From Salvelinus alpinus (taxonomy: Eukaryota; Chordata; Actinopteri; Salmoniformes; Salmonidae): a stretch of 64,000 nt of DNA. The notes under the pieces were generated by a model. It did not search any database. It saw nothing but the letters and a program-made list of their open reading frames with translations, and was not told the origin of the DNA. The stretch covers positions 1-64,000 of the forward strand of contig NW_027256027.1 in the NCBI RefSeq assembly GCF_045679555.1, given 5' to 3'. Position 1 is the first letter of the stretch. Every line of letters begins with the position of its first letter. Below, in pieces: positions 46,441 through 59,040 of this stretch. A program made the position numbers and the translations under genes.

Positions 46441-49400
46441 TCAGGAGAACTCTGTATTCCTCCAGGAAGTCCCATTGAGGTCAGAACTCTAGTCCTCCAG
46501 GAAGTCCCATTGAGGTCAGAACTCTAGTCCTCCAGGAAGTCCCATTGAGGTCAGGAGAGCTCTGTATTCCACCAGGAAGTCCCATTGAGGTCAGGAGAAC
46601 TCTGTATTCCTCCAGGAAGTCCCATTGAGGTCAGGAGAACTCTGTATTCCTCCAGGAAGTCCCATTGAGGTCAGGAGAACTCTGTATTCCTCCAGGAAGT
46701 CCCATTGAGGTCAGGAGAACTCTGTATTCCTCCAGGAAGTCCCATTGAGGTCAGGAGAACTCTGTATTCCTCCAGGAAGTCCCATTGAGGTCAGGAGAAC
46801 TCTGTATTCCTCCAGGAAGTCCCATTGAGGTCAGGAGAACTCTGTATTCCTCCAGGAAGTCCCATTGAGGTCAGGAGAGCTCTGTATTCCTCCAGGAAGT
46901 CCCATTGAGGTCAGAACTCTAGTCCTCCAGGAAGTCCCATTGAGGTCAGAACTCTAGTCCTCCAGGAAGTCCCATTGAGGTCAGAACTCTAGTCCTCCAG
47001 GAAGTCCCATTGAGGTCAGGAGAACTCTGTATTCCTCCAGGAAGTCCCATTGAGGTCAGGAGAGCTCTGTATTCCTCCAGGAAGTCCCATTGAGGTCAGA
47101 ACTCTAGTCCTCCAGGAAGTCCCATTGAGGTCAGGAGAACTCTGTATTCCTCCAGGAAGTCCCATTGAGGTCAGAACTCTAGTCCTCCAGGAAGTCCCAT
47201 TGAGGTCAGAACTCTAGTCCTCCAGGAAGTCCCATTGAGGTCAGGAGAGCTCTGTATTCCTCCAGGAAGTCCCATTGAGGTCAGAACTCTAGTCCTCCAG
47301 GAAGTCCCATTGAGGTCAGAACTCTAGTCCTCCAGGAAGTCCCATTGAGGTCAGGAGAGCTCTGTATTCCTCCAGGAAGTCCCATTGAGGTCAGGATAAC
47401 TCTGTATTCCTCCAGGAAGTCCCATTGAGGTCAGGATAACTCTGTATTCCTCCAGGAAGTCCCATTGAGGTCAGAACTCTAGTCCTCCAGGAAGTCCCAT
47501 TGAGGTCAGAACTCTAGTCCTCCAGGAAGTCCCATTGAGGTCAGGAGAGCTCTGTATTCCACCAGGAAGTCCCATTGAGGTCAGGAGAACTCTGTATTCC
47601 TCCAGGAAGTCCCATTGAGGTCAGGAGAACTCTGTATTCCTCCAGGAAGTCCCATTGAGGTCAGGAGAACTCTGTATTCCTCCAGGAAGTCCCATTGAGG
47701 TCAGGAGAACTCTGTATTCCTCCAGGAAGTCCCATTGAGGTCAGGAGAACTCTGTATTCCTCCAGGAAGTCCCATTGAGGTCAGGAGAACTCTGTATTCC
47801 TCCAGGAAGTCCCATTGAGGTCAGGAGAACTCTGTATTCCTCCAGGAAGTCCCATTGAGGTCAGGAGAGCTCTGTATTCCTCCAGGAAGTCCCATTGAGG
47901 TCAGAACTCTAGTCCTCCAGGAAGTCCCATTGAGGTCAGAACTCTAGTCCTCCAGGAAGTCCCATTGAGGTCAGAACTCTAGTCCTCCAGGAAGTCCCAT
48001 TGAGGTCAGGAGAACTCTGTATTCCTCCAGGAAGTCCCATTGAGGTCAGGAGAGCTCTGTATTCCTCCAGGAAGTCCCATTGAGGTCAGAACTCTAGTCC
48101 TCCAGGAAGTCCCATTGAGGTCAGAACTCTAGTCCTCCAGGAAGTCCCATTGAGGTCAGAACTCTAGTCCTCCAGGAAGTCCCATTGAGGTCAGGAGAAC
48201 TCTGTATTCCTCCAGGAAGTCCCATTGAGGTCAGGATAACTCTGTATTCCTCCAGGAAGTCCCATTGAGGTCAAAACTCTAGTCCTCCAGGAAGTCCCAT
48301 TGAGGTCAGAACTCTAGTCCTCCAGGAAGTCCCATTGAGGTCAGAACTCTAGTCCTCCAGGAAGTCCCATTGAGGTCAGAACTCTAGTCCTCCAGGAAGT
48401 CCCATTGAGGTCAGAACTCTAGTCCTCCAGGAAGTCCCATTGAGGTCAGGAGAACTCTGTATTCCTCCAGGAAGTCCCATTGAGGTCAGGAGAGCTCTGT
48501 ATTCCTCCAGGAAGTCCCATTGAGGTCAGAACTCTAGTCCTCCAGGAAGTCCCATTGAGGTCAGAACTCTAGTCCTCCAGGAAGTCCCATTGAGGTCAGA
48601 ACTCTAGTCCTCCAGGAAGTCCCATTGAGGTCAGAACTCTAGTCCTCCAGGAAGTCCCATTGAGGTCAGGAGAACTCTGTATTCCTCCAGGAAGTCCCAT
48701 TGAGGTCAGAACTCTAGTCCTCCAGGAAGTCCCATTGAGGTCAGAACTCTGTAGTCCTCCAGGAAGTCCCATTGAGGTCAGGAGAGCTCTGTATTCCTCC
48801 AGGAAGTCCCATTGAGGTCAGAACTCTAGTCCTCCAGGAAGTCCCATTGAGGTCAGAACTCTAGTCCTCCAGGAAGTCCCATTGAGGTCAGGAGAGCTCT
48901 GTATTCCTCCAGGAAGTCCCATTGAGGTCAGGAAAACTCTCTATTCCCCCAGGAAGTCCCATTGAGGTCAGGAGAACTCTGTATTCCTCCAGGAAGTCCC
49001 ATTGAGGTCAGGAGAGCTCTGTATTCCTCCAGGAAGTCCCATTGAGGTCAGGAGAGCTCTGTATTCCTCCAGGAAGTCCCATTGAGGTCAGGAGAGCTCT
49101 GTATTCCTCCAGGAAGTCCCATTGAGGTCAGGAGAGCTCTGTATTCCTCCAGGAAGTCCCATTGAGGTCAGGAGAGCTCTGTATTCCTCCAGGAAGTCCC
49201 ATTGAGGTCAGAACTCTAGTCCTCCAGGAAGTCCCATTGAGGTCAGAACTCTAGTCCTCCAGGAAGTCCCATTGAGGTCAGGAGAGCTCTGTATTCCTCC
49301 AGGAAGTCCCATTGAGGTCAGAACTCTAGTCCTCCAGGAAGTCCCATTGAGGTCAGAACTCTAGTCCTCCAGGAAGTCCCATTGAGGTCAGGAGAGCTCT

Positions 49401-52400
49401 GTATTCCTCCAGGAAGTCCCATTGAGGTCAGGAGAACTCTGTATTCCTCCAGGAAGTCCCATTGAGGTCAGGAGAACTCTGTATTCCTCCAGGAAGTCCC
49501 ATTGAGGTCAGGAGAGCTCTGTATTCCTCCAGGAAGTCCCATTGAGGTCAGGAGAGCTCTGTATTCCTCCAGGAAGTCCCATTGAGGTCAGTGGAGCTCT
49601 GTATTCCTCCAGGAAGTCCCATTGAGGTCAGGAGAGCTCTGTATTCCTCCAGGAAGTCCCATTGAGGTCAGGAGAACTCTGTATTCCTCCAGGAAGTCCC
49701 ATTGAGGTCAGGAGAACTCTGTATTCCTCCAGGAAGTCCCATTGAGGTCAGGAGAGCTCTGTATTCCTCCAGGAAGTCCCATTGAGGTCAGGAGAGCTCT
49801 GTATTCCTCCAGGAAGTCCCATTGAGGTCAGGAGAGCTCTGTATTCCTCCAGGAAGTCCCATTGAGGTCAGGAGAACTCTGTATTCCTCCAGGAAGTCCC
49901 ATTGAGGTCAGGAGAACTCTGTATTCCTCCAGGAAGTCCCATTGAGGTCAGGAGAACTCTGTATTCCTCCAGGAAGTCCCATTGAGGTCAGGAGAACTCT
50001 GTATTCCTCCAGGAAGTACCATTGAGGTCAGGAGAGCTCTGTATTCCTCCAGGAAGTCCCATTGAGGTCAGGAGAGCTCTGTATTCCTCCAGGAAGTCCC
50101 ATTGAGGTCAGGAGAGCTCTGTATTCCTCCAGGAAGTCCCATTGAGGTCAGGAGAGCTCTGTATTCCTCCAGGAAGTCCCATTGAGGTCAGAACTCTATT
50201 CCTCCAGGAAGTCCCATTGAGGTCAGGAGAACTCTGTATTCCTCCAGGAAGTCCCATTGAGGTCAGGAGAGCTCTGTATTCCTCCAGGAAGTCCCATTGA
50301 GGTCAGAACTCTAGTCCTCCAGGAAGTCCCATTGAGGTCAGAACTCTAGTCCTCCAGGAAGTCCCATTGAGGTCAGAACTCTAGTCCTCCAGGAAGTCCC
50401 ATTGAGGTCAGAACTCTAGTCCTCCAGGAAGTCCCATTGAGGTCAGAACTCTAGTCCTCCAGGAAGTCCCATTGAGGTCAGGAGAACTCTGTATTCCTCC
50501 AGGAAGTCCCATTGAGGTCAGGAGAGCTCTGTATTCCTCCAGGAAGTCCCATTGAGGTCAGAACTCTAGTCCTCCAGGAAGTCCCATTGAGGTCAGAACT
50601 CTAGTCCTCCAGGAAGTCCCATTGAGGTCAGAACTCTAGTCCTCCAGGAAGTCCCATTGAGGTCAGAACTCTAGTCCTCCAGGAAGTCCCATTGAGGTCA
50701 GGAGAACTCTGTATTCCTCCAGGAAGTCCCATTGAGGTCAGAACTCTAGTCCTCCAGGAAGTCCCATTGAGGTCAGAACTCTAGTCCTCCAGGAAGTCCC
50801 ATTGAGGTCAGAACTCTAGTCCTCCAGGAAGTCCCATTGAGGTCAGAACTCTAGTCCTCCAGGAAGTCCCATTGAGGTCAGAACTCTAGTCCTCCAGGAA
50901 GTCCCATTGAGGTCAGGAGAACTCTGTATTCCTCCAGGAAGTCCCATTGAGGTCAGAACTCTAGTCCTCCAGGAAGTCCCATTGAGGTCAGAACTCTGTA
51001 GTCCTCCAGGAAGTCCCATTGAGGTCAGGAGAGCTCTGTATTCCTCCAGGAAGTCCCATTGAGGTCAGAACTCTAGTCCTCCAGGAAGTCCCATTGAGGT
51101 CAGAACTCTAGTCCTCCAGGAAGTCCCATTGAGGTCAGGAGAGCTCTGTATTCCTCCAGGAAGTCCCATTGAGGTCAGGAAAACTCTCTATTCCCCCAGG
51201 AAGTCCCATTGAGGTCAGGAGAACTCTGTATTCCTCCAGGAAGTCCCATTGAGGTCAGGAGAGCTCTGTATTCCTCCAGGAAGTCCCATTGAGGTCAGGA
51301 GAGCTCTGTATTCCTCCAGGAAGTCCCATTGAGGTCAGGAGAGCTCTGTATTCCTCCAGGAAGTCCCATTGAGGTCAGGAGAGCTCTGTATTCCTCCAGG
51401 AAGTCCCATTGAGGTCAGGAGAGCTCTGTATTCCTCCAGGAAGTCCCATTGAGGTCAGGATAACTCTGTATTCCTCCAGGAAGTCCCATTGAGGTCAGGA
51501 TAACTCTGTATTCCTCCAGGAAGTCCCATTGAGGTCAGAACTCTAGTCCTCCAGGAAGTCCCATTGAGGTCAGAACTCTAGTCCTCCAGGAAGTCCCATT
51601 GAGGTCAGAACTCTAGTCCTCCAGGAAGTCCCATTGAGGTCAGAACTCTAGTCCTCCAGGAAGTCCCATTGAGGTCAGAACTCTAGTCCTCCAGGAAGTC
51701 CCATTGAGGTCAGGAGAACTCTGTATTCCTCCAGGAAGTCCCATTGAGGTCAGGAGAGCTCTGTATTCCTCCAGGAAGTCCCATTGAGGTCAGAACTCTA
51801 GTCCTCCAGGAAGTCCCATTGAGGTCAGAACTCTAGTCCTCCAGGAAGTCCCATTGAGGTCAGAACTCTAGTCCTCCAGGAAGTCCCATTGAGGTCAGAA
51901 CTCTAGTCCTCCAGGAAGTCCCATTGAGGTCAGGAGAACTCTGTATTCCTCCAGGAAGTCCCATTGAGGTCAGAACTCTAGTCCTCCAGGAAGTCCCATT
52001 GAGGTCAGAACTCTGTAGTCCTCCAGGAAGTCCCATTGAGGTCAGGAGAGCTCTGTATTCCTCCAGGAAGTCCCATTGAGGTCAGAACTCTAGTCCTCCA
52101 GGAAGTCCCATTGAGGTCAGAACTCTAGTCCTCCATGAAGTCCCATTGAGGTCAGGAGAGCTCTGTATTCCTCCAGGAAGTCCCATTGAGGTCAGGAAAA
52201 CTCTCTATTCCCCCAGGAAGTCCCATTGAGGTCAGGAGAACTCTGTATTCCTCCAGGAAGTCCCATTGAGGTCAGGAGAGCTCTGTATTCCTCCAGGAAG
52301 TCCCATTGAGGTCAGGAGAGCTCTGTATTCCTCCAGGAAGTCCCATTGAGGTCAGGAGAGCTCTGTATTCCTCCAGGAAGTCCCATTGAGGTCAGGAGAG

Positions 52401-55400
52401 CTCTGTATTCCTCCAGGAAGTCCCATTGAGGTCAGGAGAGCTCTGTATTCCTCCAGGAAGTCCCATTGAGGTCAGGAGAACTCTAGTCCTCCAGGAAGTC
52501 CCATTGAGGTCAGAACTCTAGTCCTCCAGGAAGTCCCATTGAGGTCAGGAGAGCTCTGTATTCCTCCAGGAAGTCCCATTGAGGTCAGGAGAACTCTGTA
52601 TTCCTCCAGGAAGTCCCATTGAGGTCAGGAGAACTCTGTATTCCTCCAGGAAGTCCCATTGAGGTCAGGAGAGCTCTGTATTCCTCCAGGAAGTCCCATT
52701 GAGGTCAGGAGAGCTCTGTATTCCTCCAGGAAGTCCCATTGAGGTCAGTGGAGCTCTGTATTCCTCCAGGAAGTCCCATTGAGGTCAGGAGAGCTCTGTA
52801 TTCCTCCAGGAAGTCCCATTGAGGTCAGGAGAACTCTGTATTCCTCCAGGAAGTCCCATTGAGGTCAGGAGAACTCTGTATTCCTCCAGGAAGTCCCATT
52901 GAGGTCAGGAGAGCTCTGTATTCCTCCAGGAAGTCCCATTGAGGTCAGGAGAGCTCTGTATTCCTCCAGGAAGTCCCATTGAGGTCAGGAGAACTCTGTA
53001 TTCCTCCAGGAAGTCCCATTGAGGTCAGGAGAACTCTGTATTCCTCCAGGAAGTCCCATTGAGGTCAGGAGAGCTCTGTATTCCTCCAGGAAGTCCCATT
53101 GAGGTCAGGAGAGCTCTGTATTCCTCCAGGAAGTCCCATTGAGGTCAGGAGAACTCTGTATTCCTCCAGGAAGTACCATTGAGGTCAGGAGAGCTCTGTA
53201 TTCCTCCAGGAAGTCCCATTGAGGTCAGGAGAGCTCTGTATTCCTCCAGGAAGTCCCATTGAGGTCAGGAGAGCTCTGTATTCCTCCAGGAAGTCCCATT
53301 GAGGTCAGGAGAGCTCTGTATTCCTCCAGGAAGTCCCATTGAGGTCAGAACTCTATTCCTCCAGGAAGTCCCATTGAGGTCAGGAGAACTCTGTATTCCT
53401 CCAGGAAGTCCCATTGAGGTCAGGAGAGCTCTGTATTCCTCCAGGAAGTCCCATTGAGGTCAGAACTCTAGTCCTCCAGGAAGTCCCATTGAGGTCAGAA
53501 CTCTAGTCCTCCAGGAAGTCCCATTGAGGTCAGAACTCTAGTCCTCCAGGAAGTCCCATTGAGGTCAGAACTCTAGTCCTCCAGGAAGTCCCATTGAGGT
53601 CAGAACTCTAGTCCTCCAGGAAGTCCCATTGAGGTCAGGAGAACTCTGTATTCCTCCAGGAAGTCCCATTGAGGTCAGGAGAGCTCTGTATTCCTCCAGG
53701 AAGTCCCATTGAGGTCAGAACTCTAGTCCTCCAGGAAGTCCCATTGAGGTCAGAACTCTAGTCCTCCAGGAAGTCCCATTGAGGTCAGAACTCTAGTCCT
53801 CCAGGAAGTCCCATTGAGGTCAGAACTCTAGTCCTCCAGGAAGTCCCATTGAGGTCAGGAGAACTCTGTATTCCTCCAGGAAGTCCCATTGAGGTCAGGA
53901 GAGCTCTGTATTCCTCCAGGAAGTCCCATTGAGGTCAGGAGAGCTCTGTATTCCTCCAGGAAGTCCCATTGAGGTCAGGAGAACTCTGTATTCCTCCAGG
54001 AAGTCCCATTGAGGTCAGGAGAACTCTGTATTCCTCCAGGAAGTCCCATTGAGGTCAGAACTCTAGTCCTCCAGGAAGTCCCATTGAGGTCAGAACTCTA
54101 GTCCTCCAGGAAGTCCCATTGAGGTCAGAACTCTAGTCCTCCAGGAAGTCCCATTGAGGTCAGAACTCTAGTCCTCCAGGAAGTCCCATTGAGGTCAGAA
54201 CTCTAGTCCTCCAGGAAGTCCCATTGAGGTCAGGAGAACTCTGTATTCCTCCAGGAAGTCCCATTGAGGTCAGGAGAGCTCTGTATTCCTCCAGGAAGTC
54301 CCATTGAGGTCAGAACTCTAGTCCTCCAGGAAGTCCCATTGAGGTCAGAACTCTAGTCCTCCAGGAAGTCCCATTGAGGTCAGAACTCTAGTCCTCCAGG
54401 AAGTCCCATTGAGGTCAGAACTCTAGTCCTCCAGGAAGTCCCATTGAGGTCAGGAGAACTCTGTATTCCTCCAGGAAGTCCCATTGAGGTCAGAACTCTA
54501 GTCCTCCAGGAAGTCCCATTGAGGTCAGAACTCTGTAGTCCTCCAGGAAGTCCCATTGAGGTCAGGAGAGCTCTGTATTCCTCCAGGAAGTCCCATTGAG
54601 GTCAGAACTCTAGTCCTCCAGGAAGTCCCATTGAGGTCAGAACTCTAGTCCTCCAGGAAGTCCCATTGAGGTCAGGAGAGCTCTGTATTCCTCCAGGAAG
54701 TCCCATTGAGGTCAGGAAAACTCTCTATTCCCCCAGGAAGTCCCATTGAGGTCAGGAGAACTCTGTATTCCTCCAGGAAGTCCCATTGAGGTCAGGAGAG
54801 CTCTGTATTCCTCCAGGAAGTCCCATTGAGGTCAGGAGAGCTCTGTATTCCTCCAGGAAGTCCCATTGAGGTCAGGAGAGCTCTGTATTCCTCCAGGAAG
54901 TCCCATTGAGGTCAGGAGAGCTCTGTATTCCTCCAGGAAGTCCCATTGAGGTCAGGAGAGCTCTGTATTCCTCCAGGAAGTCCCATTGAGGTCAGAACTC
55001 TAGTCCTCCAGGAAGTCCCATTGAGGTCAGAACTCTAGTCCTCCAGGAAGTCCCATTGAGGTCAGGAGAGCTCTGTATTCCTCCAGGAAGTCCCATTGAG
55101 GTCAGAACTCTAGTCCTCCAGGAAGTCCCATTGAGGTCAGAACTCTAGTCCTCCAGGAAGTCCCATTGAGGTCAGGAGAGCTCTGTATTCCTCCAGGAAG
55201 TCCCATTGAGGTCAGGAGAACTCTGTATTCCTCCAGGAAGTCCCATTGAGGTCAGGAGAACTCTGTATTCCTCCAGGAAGTCCCATTGAGGTCAGGAGAG
55301 CTCTGTATTCCTCCAGGAAGTCCCATTGAGGTCAGGAGAGCTCTGTATTCCTCCAGGAAGTCCCATTGAGGTCAGTGGAGCTCTGTATTCCTCCAGGAAG

Positions 55401-56999
55401 TCCCATTGAGGTCAGGAGAGCTCTGTATTCCTCCAGGAAGTCCCATTGAGGTCAGGAGAACTCTGTATTCCTCCAGGAAGTCCCATTGAGGTCAGGAGAA
55501 CTCTGTATTCCTCCAGGAAGTCCCATTGAGGTCAGGAGAGCTCTGTATTCCTCCAGGAAGTCCCATTGAGGTCAGGAGAGCTCTGTATTCCTCCAGGAAG
55601 TCCCATTGAGGTCAGGAGAGCTCTGTATTCCTCCAGGAAGTCCCATTGAGGTCAGGAGAACTCTGTATTCCTCCAGGAAGTCCCATTGAGGTCAGGAGAA
55701 CTCTGTATTCCTCCAGGAAGTCCCATTGAGGTCAGGAGAACTCTGTATTCCTCCAGGAAGTCCCATTGAGGTCAGGAGAACTCTGTATTCCTCCAGGAAG
55801 TCCCATTGAGGTCAGGAGAGCTCTGTATTCCTCCAGGAAGTCCCATTGAGGTCAGGAGAGCTCTGTATTCCTCCAGGAAGTCCCATTGAGGTCAGGAGAG
55901 CTCTGTATTCCTCCAGGAAGTCCAATTGAGGTCAGGAGAGCTCTGTATTCCTCCAGGAAGTCCCATTGAGGTCAGAACTCTATTCCTCCAGGAAGTCCCA
56001 TTGAGGTCAGGAGAACTCTGTATTCCTCCAGGAAGTCCCATTGAGGTCAGGAGAGCTCTGTATTCCTCCAGGAAGTCCCATTGAGGTCAGAACTCTAGTC
56101 CTCCAGGAAGTCCCATTGAGGTCAGAACTCTAGTCCTCCAGGAAGTCCCATTGAGGTCAGAACTCTAGTCCTCCAGGAAGTCCCATTGAGGTCAGAACTC
56201 TAGTCCTCCAGGAAGTCCCATTGAGGTCAGAACTCTAGTCCTCCAGGAAGTCCCATTGAGGTCAGGAGAACTCTGTATTCCTCCAGGAAGTCCCATTGAG
56301 GTCAGGAGAGCTCTGTATTCCTCCAGGAAGTCCCATTGAGGTCAGAACTCTAGTCCTCCAGGAAGTCCCATTGAGGTCAGAACTCTAGTCCTCCAGGAAG
56401 TCCCATTGAGGTCAGAACTCTAGTCCTCCAGGAAGTCCCATTGAGGTCAGAACTCTAGTCCTCCAGGAAGTCCCATTGAGGTCAGGAGAACTCTGTATTC
56501 CTCCAGGAAGTCCCATTGAGGTCAGAACTCTAGTCCTCCAGGAAGTCCCATTGAGGTCAGAACTCTGTAGTCCTCCAGGAAGTCCCATTGAGGTCAGGAG
56601 AGCTCTGTATTCCTCCAGGAAGTCCCATTGAGGTCAGAACTCTAGTCCTCCAGGAAGTCACATTGAGGTCAGAACTCTAGTCCTCCAGGAAGTCCCATTG
56701 AGGTCAGGAGAGCTCTGTATTCCTCCAGGAAGTCCCATTGAGGTCAGGAAAACTCTCTATTCCCCCAGGAAGTCCCATTGAGGTCAGGAGAACTCTGTAT
56801 TCCTCCAGGAAGTCCCATTGAGGTCAGGAGAGCTCTGTATTCCTCCAGGAAGTCCCATTGAGGTCAGGAGAGCTCTGTATTCCTCCAGGAAGTCCCATTG
56901 AGGTCAGGAGAGTTCTGTATTCCTCCAGGAAGTCCCATTGAGGTCAGGAGAGCTCTGTATTCCTCCAGGAAGTCCCATTGAGGTCAGGAGAGCTCTGTA

Positions 57000-59040
57000 T
57001 TCCTCCAGGAAGTCCCATTGAGGTCAGGAGAACTCTGTATTCCTCCAGGAAGTCCCATTGAGGTCAGGAGAACTCTGTATTCCTCCAGGAAGTCCCATTG
57101 AGGTCAGGATAAGTCTGTATTCCTCCAGGAAGTCCCATTGAGGTCAGGAGAACTCTGTATTCCTCCAGGAAGTCCCATTGAGGTCAGGAGAGCTCTGTAT
57201 TCCTCCAGGAAGTCCCATTGAGGTCAGTGGAGCTCTGTATTCCTCCAGGAAGTCCCATTGAGGTCAGGAGAGCTATGTATTCCTCCAGGAAGTCCCATTG
57301 AGGTCAGGAGAACTCTGTATTCCTCCAGGAAGTCCCATTGAGGTCAGGAGAGCTCTGTATTCCTCCAGGAAGTCCCATTGAGGTCAGAACTCTAGTCCTC
57401 CAGGAAGTCCCATTGAGGTCAGAACTCTAGTCCTCCAGGAAGTCCCATTGAGGTCAGGAGAGCTCTGTATTCCTCCAGGAAGTCCCATTGAGGTCAGGAA
57501 AACTCTCTATTCCCACAGGAAGTCCCATTGAGGTCAGGAGAACTCTGTATTCCTCCAGGAAGTCCCATTGAGGTCAGGAGAGCTCTGTATTCCTCCAGGA
57601 AGTCCCATTGAGGTCAGGAGTGCTCTGTATTCCTCCAGGAAGTCCCATTGAGGTCAGGAGAGCTCTGTATTCCTCCAGGAAGTCCCATTGAGGTCAGGAG
57701 AGCTCTGTATTCCTCCAGGAAGTCCCATTGAGGTCAGGAGAACTCTGTATTCCTCCAGGAAGTCCCATTGAGGTCAGGAGAGCTCTGTATTCCTCCAGGA
57801 AGTCCCATTGAGGTCAGGAGAGCTCTGTATTCCTCCAGGAAGTCCCATTGAGGTCAGGAGAGCTCTGTATTCCTCCAGGAAGTCCCATTGAGGTCAGGAG
57901 AACTCTGTATTCCTCCAGGAAGTCCCATTGAGGTCAGGAGAACTCTGTATTCCTCCAGGAAGTCCCATTGAGGTCAGGAGAGCTCTGTATTCCACCAGGA
58001 AGTCCCATTGAGGTCAGGAGAACTCTGTATTCCTCCAGGAAGTCCCATTGAGGTCAGGAGAACTCTGTATTCCTCCAGGAAGTCCCATTGAGGTCAGGAG
58101 AACTCTGTATTCCTCCAGGAAGTCCCATTGAGGTCAGGATAAGTCTGTATTCCTCCAGGAAGTCCCATTGAGGTCAGGAGAACTCTGTATTCCTCCAGGA
58201 AGTCCCATTGAGGTCAGGAGAGCTCTGTATTCCTCCAGGAAGTCCCATTGAGGTCAGTGGAGCTCTGTATTCCTCCAGGAAGTCCCATTGAGGTCAGGAG
58301 AGCTATGTATTCCTCCAGGAAGTCCCATTGAGGTCAGGAGAACTCTGTATTCCTCCAGGAAGTCCCATTGAGGTCAGGAGAGCTCTGTATTCCTCCAGGA
58401 AGTCCCATTGAGGTCAGAACTCTAGTCCTCCAGGAAGTCCCATTGAGGTCAGAACTCTAGTCCTCCAGGAAGTCCCATTGAGGTCAGGAGAGCTCTGTAT
58501 TCCTCCAGGAAGTCCCATTGAGGTCAGGAAAACTCTCTATTCCCACAGGAAGTCCCATTGAGGTCAGGAGAACTCTGTATTCCTCCAGGAAGTCCCATTG
58601 AGGTCAGGAGAGCTCTGTATTCCTCCAGGAAGTCCCATTGAGGTCAGGAGTGCTCTGTATTCCTCCAGGAAGTCCCATTGAGGTCAGGAGAGCTCTGTAT
58701 TCCTCCAGGAAGTCCCATTGAGGTCAGGAGAGCTCTGTATTCCTCCAGGAAGTCCCATTGAGGTCAGGAGAACTCTGTATTCCTCCAGGAAGTCCCATTG
58801 AGGTCAGGAGAGCTCTGTATTCCTCCAGGAAGTCCCATTGAGGTCAGGAGAGCTCTGTATTCCTCCAGGAAGTCCCATTGAGGTCAGGAGAGCTCTGTAT
58901 TCCTCCAGGAAGTCCCATTGAGGTCAGGAGAACTCTGTATTCCTCCAGGAAGTCCCATTGAGGTCAGGAGAACTCTGTATTCCTCCAGGAAGTCCCATTG
59001 AGGTCAGGAGAGCTCTGTATTCCACCAGGAAGTCCCATTG
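57000..59040 (+). repeat. Near-perfect 1,030-bp tandem duplication in the satellite
   Basis: Rare variants recur in identical order 1,030 bp apart: GGATAAGTCTG (57109 and 58139), CAGTGGAGCT, GAGCTATGTATTCC, the GGAAAACTCTCTATTCCCAC marker (57494 and 58524, both with the CCCACAGG variant) and GGAGTGCTC. The length equals 24 monomers of 40 bp plus two of 35 bp. Edges are approximate. Confidence 0.88.
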
